Source: Paenibacillus sp. yr247 (GTDB lineage Bacteria; Bacillota; Bacilli; Paenibacillales; NBRC-103111). From it: DNA of 64,000 nt. The DNA is taken from contig NZ_FNIF01000001.1 in NCBI RefSeq assembly GCF_900103825.1, positions 868,001-932,000 of the forward strand, in the 5' to 3' direction. The number at the start of each line of letters is the position of its first letter. Within the stretch, counting starts at the first letter, position 1. A model generated the notes under the pieces. It was not told the origin of the DNA. It ran no database searches and worked only from the letters and a program-made list of their open reading frames with translations. Position numbers and translations under genes: made by a program. Below, piece by piece: positions 16,430-24,807 of this stretch.

Positions 16430-19110
16430 TGACACAGAAACAAGTGGTACCCTTTCAAGAAGGAAATGCTTCAATGAAAGCTTTACTGGGAGGAAAGGGA
16501 GCCAATCTCGCTGAGATGACACGTGCCGGACTTCCCGTACCACCGGGTTTCACCATCACGACCGAGGCTTGCCTAGCTTTCTTTAAGGTTGGTAATCGGA
16601 TCTCAGATGAACTGCTTGAACAAGTCGCAGCAGCTCTCAAGCAGTTAGAGAAACAGAAGGGACAAACGTTCGGAGATGCAAATAATCCGCTTCTCGTTTC
16701 AGTACGTTCCGGTTCTGTATCTTCGATGCCGGGTATGATGGATACGATTTTGAATCTCGGTCTCAACGATGTTACCGTACAGGGATTGGCAACGCTTACA
16801 AGCAATGAAAGATTTGCATACGACTGCTACCGTCGTTTGATGCAGATGTTTGGAAACGTGGTACTGGGCATTGAAGCCTACCATTTCGAGCAGCTGCTGC
16901 ACCGTTTGAAAGAGAAAGAAGGCGTGAGGCAAGATCAGGATGTTACAGCTGGGGGCTGGAAGGTGCTTATCGAAGAATACAAACAATGCATTCTGACTAA
17001 AACAGGCCTTGCTTTTCCACAGCATGTATACGAGCAGTTGCGTATGGCCGTTGAAGCCGTATTCAAGTCTTGGAACAATCAACGAGCTCAGATTTACCGG
17101 AAAATAAATCGGATTCCGGATGAACAGGGGACAGCCGTCAACGTGCAGAGCATGGTATTTGGCAACATGGGCGGCAACTGCGGCACAGGCGTTGTGTTTA
17201 CGAGAAATCCTTCCACGGGAGAGAATACTTTTTTTGGTGAATACCTGATCAATGCACAGGGGGAAGATGTGGTAGCAGGTATAAGAACGCCGCTGGCGAT
17301 TGCTGCACTGAAAAACGAAATGCCCGAGATTTACGAGCAGTTGTTCCAAGCTTCCAAGCAGTTGGAAAAGCATTACAAAGATATGCAAGACATCGAGTTT
17401 ACGGTGGAAAATAATAAGCTTTACCTGCTGCAAACACGAAATGGTAAACGTAACGCCCAAGCCGCGCTCAAGATTGCCGTCGATTTGGTCCATGAAGGTT
17501 TATTGTCTAAGCAGGAAGCTGTTGAGCGAATCGAAGTGTCGCATCTTGATCAGCTTCTACACAGAGGTATCGATGAAGAGGCAGTAAAGGATGTATTGGC
17601 AAAAGGACTTCCTGCTTCGCCGGGCGCTGCGGTTGGACAGCTAGTATTTGACGCAGACACCGCTGCAGAATGGAGCCGTGCCGGCAAGACGGTTATTCTA
17701 GCAAGAAACGAAACGACGCCGGAAGATATTCATGGCGTGATCGCTTCGGAAGGCGTGCTCACGAGCCGCGGAGGGATGACGAGCCATGCCGCTGTTGTAG
17801 CAAGGGGAATGGGCAAACCTTGCGTATGCGGCTGCGAAGACATCCGAATCGTGCTTGACGAGAAGCGGATGTTTGCTGGAAGCAGGGTCGTAAAAGAAGG
17901 TGATTGGATTACTCTGGATGGCGCAAGCGGGCGTGTTATTATCGGTGCCATGCCTTTACATGAAGCCAGGATGACGGATGAACTTCTCGTAATGCTGAAG
18001 TGGGCAGATGATATTCGTACGCTGAAAGTTTACGCCAATGCGGATAATCCGCACGATGCGAAAATCGCGAGACAATTAGGAGCAGAAGGGATCGGGCTAT
18101 GCCGAACAGAGCATATGTTTTTCTCACCAACTCGTCTGCCTGTTGTTCAACGAATGATTCTGGCGGATAACAAGGAGGAACGCTTGCTGGCACTTGCGCA
18201 GCTGCTTCCCATGCAGCAGTCGGATTTTGAAGGAATGTTCGAGGAAATGGACGGTCTTCCGGTAACGATCCGGTTGCTGGACCCGCCTTTGCATGAGTTT
18301 TTACCCAACCTCGAAGATCTGCAAAGAAGACATGCACAGCTGATTTATGATCAAGGTGGATCAGACATGGAAAGAGATGAGGTAGCTCACCTTCTCCGCA
18401 AAGTGCAAGCTCTTCATGAGGCTAACCCTATGCTAGGACAGAGGGGTTGCAGATTGGGAATTGTATATCCGGAGATTTATGATATGCAGATAGAAGCTAT
18501 TTTCCGCGCAGCTTCTGGTTGTATCGACAGAGGCATCCGAGTTCTTCCGGAAATTATGATTCCGCTCGTAGGCCATGCCAATGAACTGAAAATATTAAGA
18601 GAGCTTGTTGAGTTTGTTGCGGAACAAGTGCTGGGCAAAGACAAACTTCGAGATTGTCCGTACAAGGTTGGGACCATGATAGAGGTACCACGTGCCGCTC
18701 TGACTGCGCGCCAAATTGTGGCTCATGCCGATTTCTTCTCATTTGGCACAAATGACTTAACGCAAATGACGTTTGGGTACAGCCGGGATGATGCAGAAGG
18801 GAAATTTCTAACCCATTATGTCGATCAAAAGCTTCTGCCGCACAATCCGTTTCAAGTGCTAGATACGGAAGGAGTCGGACAATTGATTGACTTAGCCGTA
18901 AATGCGGGAAGACTCGTTAAGCCGTCTCTAAAAACTGGCATATGCGGGGAGCACGGCGGAGATAAAGAGTCGATTTTCTTTTGCCACTTGACCGGATTGG
19001 ATTACGTTAGCTGTTCCCCTTACCGAATTCCTTTAGCTCGAATAGCCGCAGCACAAGCGTTCATTCTACATGGTGTTCTCGATGAGCGGAAAGTAGCCCA
19101 AGCTATTTGA
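16426..19110 (+). CDS. ppdK: pyruvate, phosphate dikinase
   Basis: 894 residues, the normal PPDK length. N-terminal ATP-grasp nucleotide domain (GGKGANLAEM, SVRSGSVSSMPGMMDT), central phospho-His domain with SRGGMTSHAAVVARGMGK (catalytic His and the regulatory Thr two residues before it), and C-terminal PEP/pyruvate barrel ending in GICGEHGGD with the catalytic Cys. It interconverts pyruvate + ATP + Pi and PEP + AMP + PPi, here most likely in the gluconeogenic direction beside gapB. AAGGAGG sits seven bases before the ATG. The regulatory Thr is the site acted on by the kinase/phosphorylase encoded two genes downstream. Confidence 0.96.
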   Translation: MMTQKQVVPFQEGNASMKALLGGKGANLAEMTRAGLPVPPGFTITTEACLAFFKVGNRISDELLEQVAAALKQLEKQKGQTFGDANNPLLVSVRSGSVSSMPGMMDTILNLGLNDVTVQGLATLTSNERFAYDCYRRLMQMFGNVVLGIEAYHFEQLLHRLKEKEGVRQDQDVTAGGWKVLIEEYKQCILTKTGLAFPQHVYEQLRMAVEAVFKSWNNQRAQIYRKINRIPDEQGTAVNVQSMVFGNMGGNCGTGVVFTRNPSTGENTFFGEYLINAQGEDVVAGIRTPLAIAALKNEMPEIYEQLFQASKQLEKHYKDMQDIEFTVENNKLYLLQTRNGKRNAQAALKIAVDLVHEGLLSKQEAVERIEVSHLDQLLHRGIDEEAVKDVLAKGLPASPGAAVGQLVFDADTAAEWSRAGKTVILARNETTPEDIHGVIASEGVLTSRGGMTSHAAVVARGMGKPCVCGCEDIRIVLDEKRMFAGSRVVKEGDWITLDGASGRVIIGAMPLHEARMTDELLVMLKWADDIRTLKVYANADNPHDAKIARQLGAEGIGLCRTEHMFFSPTRLPVVQRMILADNKEERLLALAQLLPMQQSDFEGMFEEMDGLPVTIRLLDPPLHEFLPNLEDLQRRHAQLIYDQGGSDMERDEVAHLLRKVQALHEANPMLGQRGCRLGIVYPEIYDMQIEAIFRAASGCIDRGIRVLPEIMIPLVGHANELKILRELVEFVAEQVLGKDKLRDCPYKVGTMIEVPRAALTARQIVAHADFFSFGTNDLTQMTFGYSRDDAEGKFLTHYVDQKLLPHNPFQVLDTEGVGQLIDLAVNAGRLVKPSLKTGICGEHGGDKESIFFCHLTGLDYVSCSPYRIPLARIAAAQAFILHGVLDERKVAQAI

Positions 19111-19169
19111 TGCAGCGAGAAAATCGGTTAAAATAGGGAGGATCATGAAAGTTCAGGGAGGGAAACACG

Positions 19170-19799
19170 ATAGAACTTACATCCCGCCAAATGGAAATCA
19201 TTGAACACGTAAAAAAACATGCTCCGATTACCGGAGAAAGCCTAGCAGAAATGCTTGGAATCGCTCGTCCTACCATTCGTTCCGACCTTGCTCTGCTAGT
19301 CATGCTAGGATATCTGGACGCAAAGCCTAAGGTTGGTTATTTCCTCGGTAAAACGTTGGAGCATGAGGAATCACCCTACAAGAAGATTGAAGGAATTAAA
19401 GTAAAGGACGTCATGGGTGTTCCTGTCGTCCTTCAAGAAACAGCCACGGTGAATGATGCGGTTGTCTCTCTATTTCTAGAGAATGTAGGTACTCTGATGA
19501 TTGTGAGTGCTAATCGGGCATTAGTTGGTATTGTCTCTAGAAAAGATTTGTTAAAGGTAACGTTAGGCAATGCTGGTGCTCCTTCCATGCCAATTAGTCT
19601 TGTGATGACGAGACATCCGAATATCGTTACCGTAAGTCCAGAGGACCACATCATTGATGCGGCGCGAAAAATGATTTTCCATCAAGTTGACAGCCTGCCA
19701 GTTGTGAGAATGGACTCTGAACAAGACCAGGATGAAGTTATCGGAAGAATAACAAAAACAACCATGACCAAACTACTGTTGGAAGTAGCTGCGAATTAG
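19170..19799 (+). CDS. ccpN: CcpN-like transcriptional repressor
   Basis: A winged HTH (ITGESLAEMLGIARPTIRSDL, residues about 15-60 split by GY turn) is followed by two CBS domains, the architecture of CcpN (YqzB), the repressor of gluconeogenic genes; CBS domains sense nucleotides. The family N-terminus (IELTSRQ) is encoded upstream of the first ATG (19191). The codon at the expected start, 19170, is ATA, seven bases after AGGGAGGG; an ATG at 19191 has no ribosome site and would lose seven residues. The true start is therefore uncertain. It is followed at once by the PPDK regulator gene. Confidence 0.88.
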   Translation: MELTSRQMEIIEHVKKHAPITGESLAEMLGIARPTIRSDLALLVMLGYLDAKPKVGYFLGKTLEHEESPYKKIEGIKVKDVMGVPVVLQETATVNDAVVSLFLENVGTLMIVSANRALVGIVSRKDLLKVTLGNAGAPSMPISLVMTRHPNIVTVSPEDHIIDAARKMIFHQVDSLPVVRMDSEQDQDEVIGRITKTTMTKLLLEVAAN

Positions 19800-19812
19800 G
19801 AGGGATTCACGG

Positions 19813-20613
19813 GTGGAGGAGAAAGTCCATACGATATTCGTTTGCTCAGACTCGGTTGGGGAAACGGCAAACACCGTCGTTCAAGCAACAATTCGTCAGT
19901 TTAACGCGAGTCAAGTTCAAATAAGGCGTTTTGGAAGCTTGCGTACGGAGGAAGAAATCCGAAATATGATGGAGGAGGCTTCTCGACTGGGCAGTTTTGT
20001 TGTCTACACGCTTGTTCTTCCGGAGTTAAGAGAGATGATGCGTCAAGAAGCTATTCGCTTAAATGTGACTAGCATAGACATTCTAGGTCCTGTCATGCAA
20101 GCTTTCATTGATACTTTCAAGGATTCTCCCAAAAGGAAAGCCGGATTGCTGCACCAAATGGACGAAGAGTATTATAAACGGGTCGAAGCGATCGAGTTTG
20201 CTGTAAAAAGCGATGACGGTAAAGACACAAGTGCTTTGAAACAAGCCCATATTGTTCTTTTAGGCGTTTCAAGGACGTCGAAAACACCGCTAAGTATTTT
20301 TTTGGCGCATAAAGGGTATAAAGTAGCCAACTATCCGTTAGTGCCGGAAGTAAAGCCGCCGCAAGGCTTGTTTACGCTTAACAAAAGCAAATTGATCGGC
20401 TTGACGATGAGCGCTGATCAGCTTGTTAAGATCCGTACAGAACGGCTGAAGGCAGTAGGACTGCCATTTGGCGCTAAATATTCTGCATTAGAAAGAGTGG
20501 CGGAAGAGCTGGAATATGCATTCGGCTTATATAAGCAGCTTGGATGTACCGTTATCGATGTTACTGAAAAAGCAATAGAGGAAACGGCTGGCATCATATT
20601 GGACGCCATGTAA
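19813..20613 (+). CDS. pyruvate, phosphate dikinase regulatory protein (kinase/phosphorylase)
   Basis: 266 residues, GTG start after TAGGAGGG, which overlaps the ccpN stop. N-terminal VCSDSVGETANTVVQA and the central P-loop-like GVSRTSKTPLSIFLAHKGYKV are hallmarks of the PDRP (DUF299, YqfL) family. These enzymes inactivate PPDK by ADP-dependent phosphorylation of the active-site Thr and reactivate it by phosphorolysis. Gene order ppdK-ccpN-PDRP supports this assignment. Some family members act on PEP synthase instead, but no such gene is in view. Confidence 0.93.
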   Translation: MEEKVHTIFVCSDSVGETANTVVQATIRQFNASQVQIRRFGSLRTEEEIRNMMEEASRLGSFVVYTLVLPELREMMRQEAIRLNVTSIDILGPVMQAFIDTFKDSPKRKAGLLHQMDEEYYKRVEAIEFAVKSDDGKDTSALKQAHIVLLGVSRTSKTPLSIFLAHKGYKVANYPLVPEVKPPQGLFTLNKSKLIGLTMSADQLVKIRTERLKAVGLPFGAKYSALERVAEELEYAFGLYKQLGCTVIDVTEKAIEETAGIILDAM

Positions 20614-20665
20614 TACTGAGACTTAAATAACAGGATGGATTAATCCTACATAATAAAATCTGAGA

Positions 20666-20689
20666 AAGCTTGAGAAATCAGGCTTTTTT
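20666..20689 (+). terminator. terminator of the gluconeogenic cluster
   Basis: AAGCTTGA-GAAA-TCAGGCTT (eight pairs, one G-U, GNRA loop) then TTTT. Confidence 0.85.
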
Positions 20690-20710
20690 ACATATTTTCA
20701 ACACCCAAGA

Positions 20711-20914
20711 ATGAGCCCCCTGCCTGCGGATTCAACCTCTGCCGGAACAGCATGGAATACGAAAAACAGTGTCATTAACGTTGGTGAATTAAGCTACCCT
20801 TTAAACAGCCAGACGTTTATTAAATATGCAGGTTTATGGGGTGAAATTGGTATGACAACGGAATCGACGGGTGTTCCAGGACCTGCTTTTCATGGTGCGT
20901 GGACATCTTACTAA
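20711..20914 (+). pseudogene. secreted-protein C-terminal fragment (possibly Vps62/DUF946-like)
   Basis: 67 residues without ribosome site: AWNTKNSVINVGEL, FIKYAGLWGEIG, VPGPAFHGAW. The order of motifs recalls the C-terminal end of Vps62-related (DUF946) proteins. The upstream part of any such gene is absent. A strong terminator follows. Best explained as a relic; the family name is tentative. Confidence 0.4.
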
Positions 20915-20935
20915 CGCCAAAAAATATGTAAATTA

Positions 20936-20967
20936 GACTCTCAGCTTTTGCTGTGAGTCTTTTTTTG
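20936..20967 (+). terminator. terminator
   Basis: GACTCTCAGC-TTTT-GCTGTGAGTC (one mismatch) followed by TTTTTTT. Confidence 0.85.
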
Positions 20968-21111
20968 CTTGTTCAGTCTTGTTGTTGACGGGCATTAGAA
21001 TGGAAAGTACTCCATCCCAAGACGGAAAATAGATTCATTCTTGAAGATGTTTTCAAGATATTTAATTTCTATAATAATTATTTTGAGGCATTATTTTAGG
21101 AGGGAGAATAA

Positions 21112-21666
21112 ATGGCTATTATACAAAATATTGAGACAACATTGAAATCTGGCGAAACTGTAATCGTCCGTTCGGCTAATAATCACGATGCTTTAAGTGC
21201 ACTAAATATTCAGCGGTCAGTTATAGCGGAAAATGAATATGTCATTACCACCTCTCATGAATTTCGTAATACAGAATTTCATTATCAAGAAAACATTCAA
21301 AAGATATCAGAAAACCCGAAAGAATTATTTCTTGTTGCGGAAGTTAAGAATGAAGTTATTGGTTGGATAATCTTTCATACCCCATCCTTAGAAAGGCGCT
21401 CACATATTGGTGAATTTGGGATGATGATTTCGAATGAATGGAGGGGTAGAGGTATTGGGAAAATGCTCCTTATTTCTTTACTTAATTGGGCAGTAGAGCA
21501 CCCCAGTATTGAAAAAATAGGTCTCGAGGTCTTCTCCACAAATATGAATGCTATTAGACTTTATAAAAATCTCGGTTTTATCGAAGAAGGGAAACGGATA
21601 AAGCAAATAAAAATTGGACCCAATAGTTACATTGACGTAATACACATGTATAAATTTGTGAAATGA
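21112..21666 (+). CDS. GNAT N-acetyltransferase
   Basis: 184 residues. Acetyl-CoA loop EWRGRGIGKMLL near residue 120, then IEKIGLEVFSTNMNAIRLYKNLGF, split here between strand and helix, the usual motif B. The form resembles RimJ/RimL-like or small-molecule acetyltransferases; the substrate is unknown. TAGGAGGGAG precedes the ATG. Monocistronic, ended by a hairpin 40 bases downstream. Confidence 0.88.
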   Translation: MAIIQNIETTLKSGETVIVRSANNHDALSALNIQRSVIAENEYVITTSHEFRNTEFHYQENIQKISENPKELFLVAEVKNEVIGWIIFHTPSLERRSHIGEFGMMISNEWRGRGIGKMLLISLLNWAVEHPSIEKIGLEVFSTNMNAIRLYKNLGFIEEGKRIKQIKIGPNSYIDVIHMYKFVK

Positions 21667-21704
21667 CGATTCTGTCCAGGTGGCAAAGGAGCTTTGACGA
21701 ATAC

Positions 21705-21733
21705 GAAGAGGACTCCGGAAGGAGTTCTTTTCA
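21705..21733 (+). terminator. terminator
   Basis: GAAGAGGACTCC-GGAA-GGAGTTCTTTTC forms a twelve-pair stem with two G-U pairs and a U-rich 3' arm. Confidence 0.6.
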
Positions 21734-21834
21734 TTTTCTAAAAAGAATGTTCCTATCTGACAAACTGAAAAAAGAACGCTTCAATAGCGTCCTATCAGAT
21801 GAAGAAACCGCACTCGGATTACGATTCCATCTAT

Positions 21835-21999
21835 TTACGAAAGTGATAACTTTCTGTGTTCACGTTCTAGCGCTTTCTGCTGCTCTTTTGTGAAAGTACA
21901 ACGAAGCTTTGGAAGTCCAGTGTATTCGTTGATGTAGATGATTCTTACTTTGCCATGAATGGTTACCAGCTGCTTGGTCCATTCTTTTGGATTGAACAT
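21835..21999 (-). CDS. small basic hypothetical protein
   Basis: 54 residues, MFNPKEWTKQLVTIHGKVRI at the start and a charged tail KEQQKALEREHRKL. The minus-strand ATG has AAGGAG nine bases upstream (a second ATG two codons earlier is too close). The first half looks like an SH3/LSm-type beta strand pair. Not recognised. It is below common length cut-offs but the ribosome site supports it. Confidence 0.5.
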   Translation of the reverse strand: MFNPKEWTKQLVTIHGKVRIIYINEYTGLPKLRCTFTKEQQKALEREHRKLSLS

Positions 22000-22016
22000 G
22001 AACATCAACTCCTTAT

Positions 22017-22199
22017 TTATACATGTGTCTCCTACAAATTCTCCTTATCAATGACTCGGAAGCGCTTTATTTATATTAATAATTTATGATCAAACGATAT
22101 GGTTGATGCCTCGAGAAAAAGTAACGAAGAATGAGTTCTGAGTATGGAAATGGCAGGAAGGTGGCATTCTGATCATTATATGACGGATTTGAACGGTGG
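22017..22199. other. short gene-free stretch
   Basis: AT-rich DNA between two small divergent ORFs; probably contains their promoters, but no site can be named with confidence. Confidence 0.3.
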
Positions 22200-22211
22200 G
22201 TGATAATTTGT

Positions 22212-22415
22212 ATGGGAAAAGTAAATTCGGCGACATGTTCTTATTGCGGTGGAGAAGCGACATTTCGAATTGGAAATGTAGACTATGAATTGCATGCCTG
22301 TGACATTCATGAGGATGCTGCTTATAGTGAGTTTGATTCAGTGACTGGGGAAGATTCATGGAGGATGATTTCAATCGCTTCTCATGGCTTTCCTGAGCCA
22401 AATAGAATGTTTTGA
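22212..22415 (+). CDS. small zinc-finger-like protein
   Basis: 67 residues (71 if the GTG at 22200 is used). SATCSYCGGEATFRIG and ELHACDIHEDAA give a CxxC followed by C..H, a likely zinc site, after which the chain is acidic (EFDSVTGEDSW). Not recognised as a named family. A weak GGTGGG lies upstream. Function unknown. Confidence 0.5.
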   Translation: MGKVNSATCSYCGGEATFRIGNVDYELHACDIHEDAAYSEFDSVTGEDSWRMISIASHGFPEPNRMF

Positions 22416-22532
22416 AGGACATGAAAAAGAAGAACCACCAGCTATTCATACATAATAATGGCAACCATACATAATTTAGCGTTTCCGATTCATCTTATAT
22501 GTGTGTAGTTGTTCTTATAAGGAGGGAGTTAC

Positions 22533-22643
22533 ATTAGTCTTTTTCACTTGAGCTACATCATTTTTTTTAGTGCACTGCTCGCGGCCGGTATCATCGGAAT
22601 CGCATGGTTCGTTTTTCACCGTAGAAAAAGAAAAGTACGTTAA
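22533..22643 (+). CDS. small single-pass membrane protein (ATT start?)
   Basis: 36 residues: one membrane segment (YIIFFSALLAAGIIGIAWFV) and a basic tail HRRKRKVR. AAGGAGGG stands six bases before an ATT codon, in the exact place a start codon is expected; no ATG, GTG or TTG lies near (a TTG six codons in is the next option). A terminator follows 26 bases after the stop. Either a rare start codon is used or the start was lost by mutation. Confidence 0.4.
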   Translation: MSLFHLSYIIFFSALLAAGIIGIAWFVFHRRKRKVR

Positions 22644-22668
22644 TACTTAAGGGATCGATTGAGATACT

Positions 22669-22697
22669 GAAAGGGCTGTCATGTGGCAGCCCTTTTC
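22669..22697 (+). terminator. terminator
   Basis: AAAGGGCTG pairs with CAGCCCTTT over an eight-base loop, ending in TTTT. Confidence 0.8.
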
Positions 22698-22764
22698 GCT
22701 AGCGCTCATATCGAAGCAATAAATACCCGATGACTGCCCGTTGTGGCGCTAAAGTACCTGGACA

Positions 22765-24258
22765 CTATCGTACACCCTTCATATAACCCTGAATTTTTGG
22801 AGTAAGTAGGTAGAGGACCAAACTAAGGAACAAGGCAATTGCTCCAATGACTCCGAAGTAGGCCATTTCGGTGTTAGGTGTATAGAATTTAACTATCTGT
22901 GCATTAATTGCTTGGGCAGCAGCGTTTGATAAGAACCATAAACTCATTGTTTGTGCCAAGAAGGCAGCAGGCGCTAATTTGGTAGTAGCAGAAAGTCCTA
23001 CAGGAGATAAACATAATTCCCCGAGCACAACAATGAAATAACTAAGTACGAGCCATAGTGGGTTAACCAATGAGTTTTTGCCGCCAAAGTATGCTGGTAA
23101 AAGAATGACAAGGAATGATAAGCCAGCAAACAATAAGCCCAAAGAGAATTTTTTAGGGACCGATGGCTGACGATCTCCGAGTTTTACCCATAACCAGGCA
23201 AATAACGGTGCGAAAATGATAATAAATAACGGGTTTAACGATTGGAACCAAGCAGGTGAAATATGAAATCCAGCAAAATTTAACTGTGTACGCCGATCTG
23301 CATAATTGGCAAGGATAGTTGATCCCTGTTCTTCAATAGCCCAAAACATAACGGAAGCAATAAATAATGGAATATAAGCTATAATTCTTGAACGCTCTAT
23401 GGCTGTTGTTTTAGGACTGCGGTACATGACAAAGAAATAGAGGGTTGGAATTAGAATCCCAAGAATTCCTATAACAGCTTTAAAGGTCTTAAATGTAAGG
23501 AGACCCATTGGAATTGTAATAGCAATTAAAGCAATGATTAAAACAGCACCCAAACTAATCCAAGTTAACACTTTTTTCTTTTCAGTTGGTGAGAGTGGAT
23601 TTACAACAAAAGTGCCGGCAAGACCAAGATTTTTTTTCCTAGTAAAAATAAACACTACCAATCCTAGAAACATACCAATAGCAGCAATACCAAAGCCTAA
23701 GTGGAAATTATATTTCATCCCAACTGTTCCGATTATTAATGGAGCAAGGAATCCTCCAAGGTTAATTCCCATATAGAAAATGCTAAATCCTGCATCACGT
23801 CGATTATCTTCTTCACTATAAATTTCACCTACAACGCTGGATACATTAGGCTTTAGCAATCCAGTACCTAACACGATCAGGAACATAGAAACAAAGAACA
23901 GTGTCACGCTTCCTGGTATTGCTAAAACAATATGACCTAGCATAATCAATATTCCACCATAAAATACAGCTTTTGAATTCCCGAAAATTCGATCTGACAG
24001 CCAGCCGCCAATAATTCCGGACATATATACAAGTGACCCATAGATCGACATAATGGCAAGAGCAGTGTTTTCTTCAATTCCCAGTCCGCCTTTTGATATT
24101 TCATAATACATATAGAAAACAAGAATTGCTCTCATTCCATAATAGGAGAAACGCTCCCAAAACTCTGTGAAGAATAGAGTGAATAATCCCTTAGGGTGTC
24201 CTAAAAAACCTTGTTGAGGGACACTCGAGACAATTTTCTGCTTTGTTACATCTGACAT
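22765..24258 (-). CDS. POT/PTR family proton-coupled peptide transporter
   Basis: 497 residues with about 14 membrane segments. The family signature EFWERFSYYGMRAILVFYM in helix 1 and GINLGGFLAPLIIGTVG in helix 5 are clear. POT carriers import di- and tripeptides with protons, as DtpT of lactococci. ATG follows AAAGGAG. Monocistronic on the minus strand; the C-terminus is complete. Confidence 0.93.
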   Translation of the reverse strand: MSDVTKQKIVSSVPQQGFLGHPKGLFTLFFTEFWERFSYYGMRAILVFYMYYEISKGGLGIEENTALAIMSIYGSLVYMSGIIGGWLSDRIFGNSKAVFYGGILIMLGHIVLAIPGSVTLFFVSMFLIVLGTGLLKPNVSSVVGEIYSEEDNRRDAGFSIFYMGINLGGFLAPLIIGTVGMKYNFHLGFGIAAIGMFLGLVVFIFTRKKNLGLAGTFVVNPLSPTEKKKVLTWISLGAVLIIALIAITIPMGLLTFKTFKAVIGILGILIPTLYFFVMYRSPKTTAIERSRIIAYIPLFIASVMFWAIEEQGSTILANYADRRTQLNFAGFHISPAWFQSLNPLFIIIFAPLFAWLWVKLGDRQPSVPKKFSLGLLFAGLSFLVILLPAYFGGKNSLVNPLWLVLSYFIVVLGELCLSPVGLSATTKLAPAAFLAQTMSLWFLSNAAAQAINAQIVKFYTPNTEMAYFGVIGAIALFLSLVLYLLTPKIQGYMKGVR

Positions 24259-24418
24259 AAAGTAATCTCCTTTGTATATAGTCTCGTTAAGAGTCTCATT
24301 TTGGGCAGCTTTGGAAGTTGATCAAACAATGAATCCCCAGTAGTTAGATATTCCCATGATGAATGAGTTATAAACTTTTAATACAATAAAAAGGCATTAC
24401 GGTGTGAGCGTATAGACG

Positions 24419-24763
24419 GTTGAGGAAGGCCATGGAAACATGGCAAAGGCCTCGATGCGCTGGGTTCTGGACAATCCGAACATTACCTGTATGATTCCAG
24501 GATTCAAAAACGAATGTCAGATAGAAGATAACCTCGGTACAATTCATGTTCCAATGTTTAGGACAGAGGAGTTGGAACGTCTTCAAAACTTTTACCACGA
24601 TAAGGTGAGAGATCATATCAGGGGCCAAATTAAATTAATAAAAAGTGAAAAAGCTTATCAATATTTGTCGGAAAAGGTGCCTCGAGAGAGGTGCCTTTAT
24701 TCTTGGTGCGCCCAGTTTACGCATCATCTTACCTTAGAAGCCAGGAGGATAACAATCAAATAA
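24419..24763 (+). pseudogene. aldo/keto reductase, C-terminal remnant
   Basis: The frame starts with ASMRWVLDNPNITCMIPGFKN and continues QIEDNLGTIHVP and EELERL: the last quarter of an aldo/keto reductase (helix 7, cofactor loop). The TIM-barrel N-terminal 230 residues with the catalytic Tyr are missing. After about 24650 the frame reads into non-homologous sequence through a terminator hairpin. Confidence 0.75.
24673..24701 (+). terminator. terminator
   Basis: AAAGGTGCCTC-GAGA-GAGGTGCCTTT forms eleven pairs with two G-U pairs; it lies inside the run-on frame of the reductase remnant. Confidence 0.6.
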
Positions 24764-24807
24764 TTGGGTAACCTAACCAACAAACGATGGAGAAAGGCAC
24801 AGTAAAT

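Noticed and set aside
21663..21893. 76-codon frame overlapping the GNAT stop
   Set aside because: It crosses the terminator hairpin at 21705 and is opposed by a better small ORF on the minus strand.
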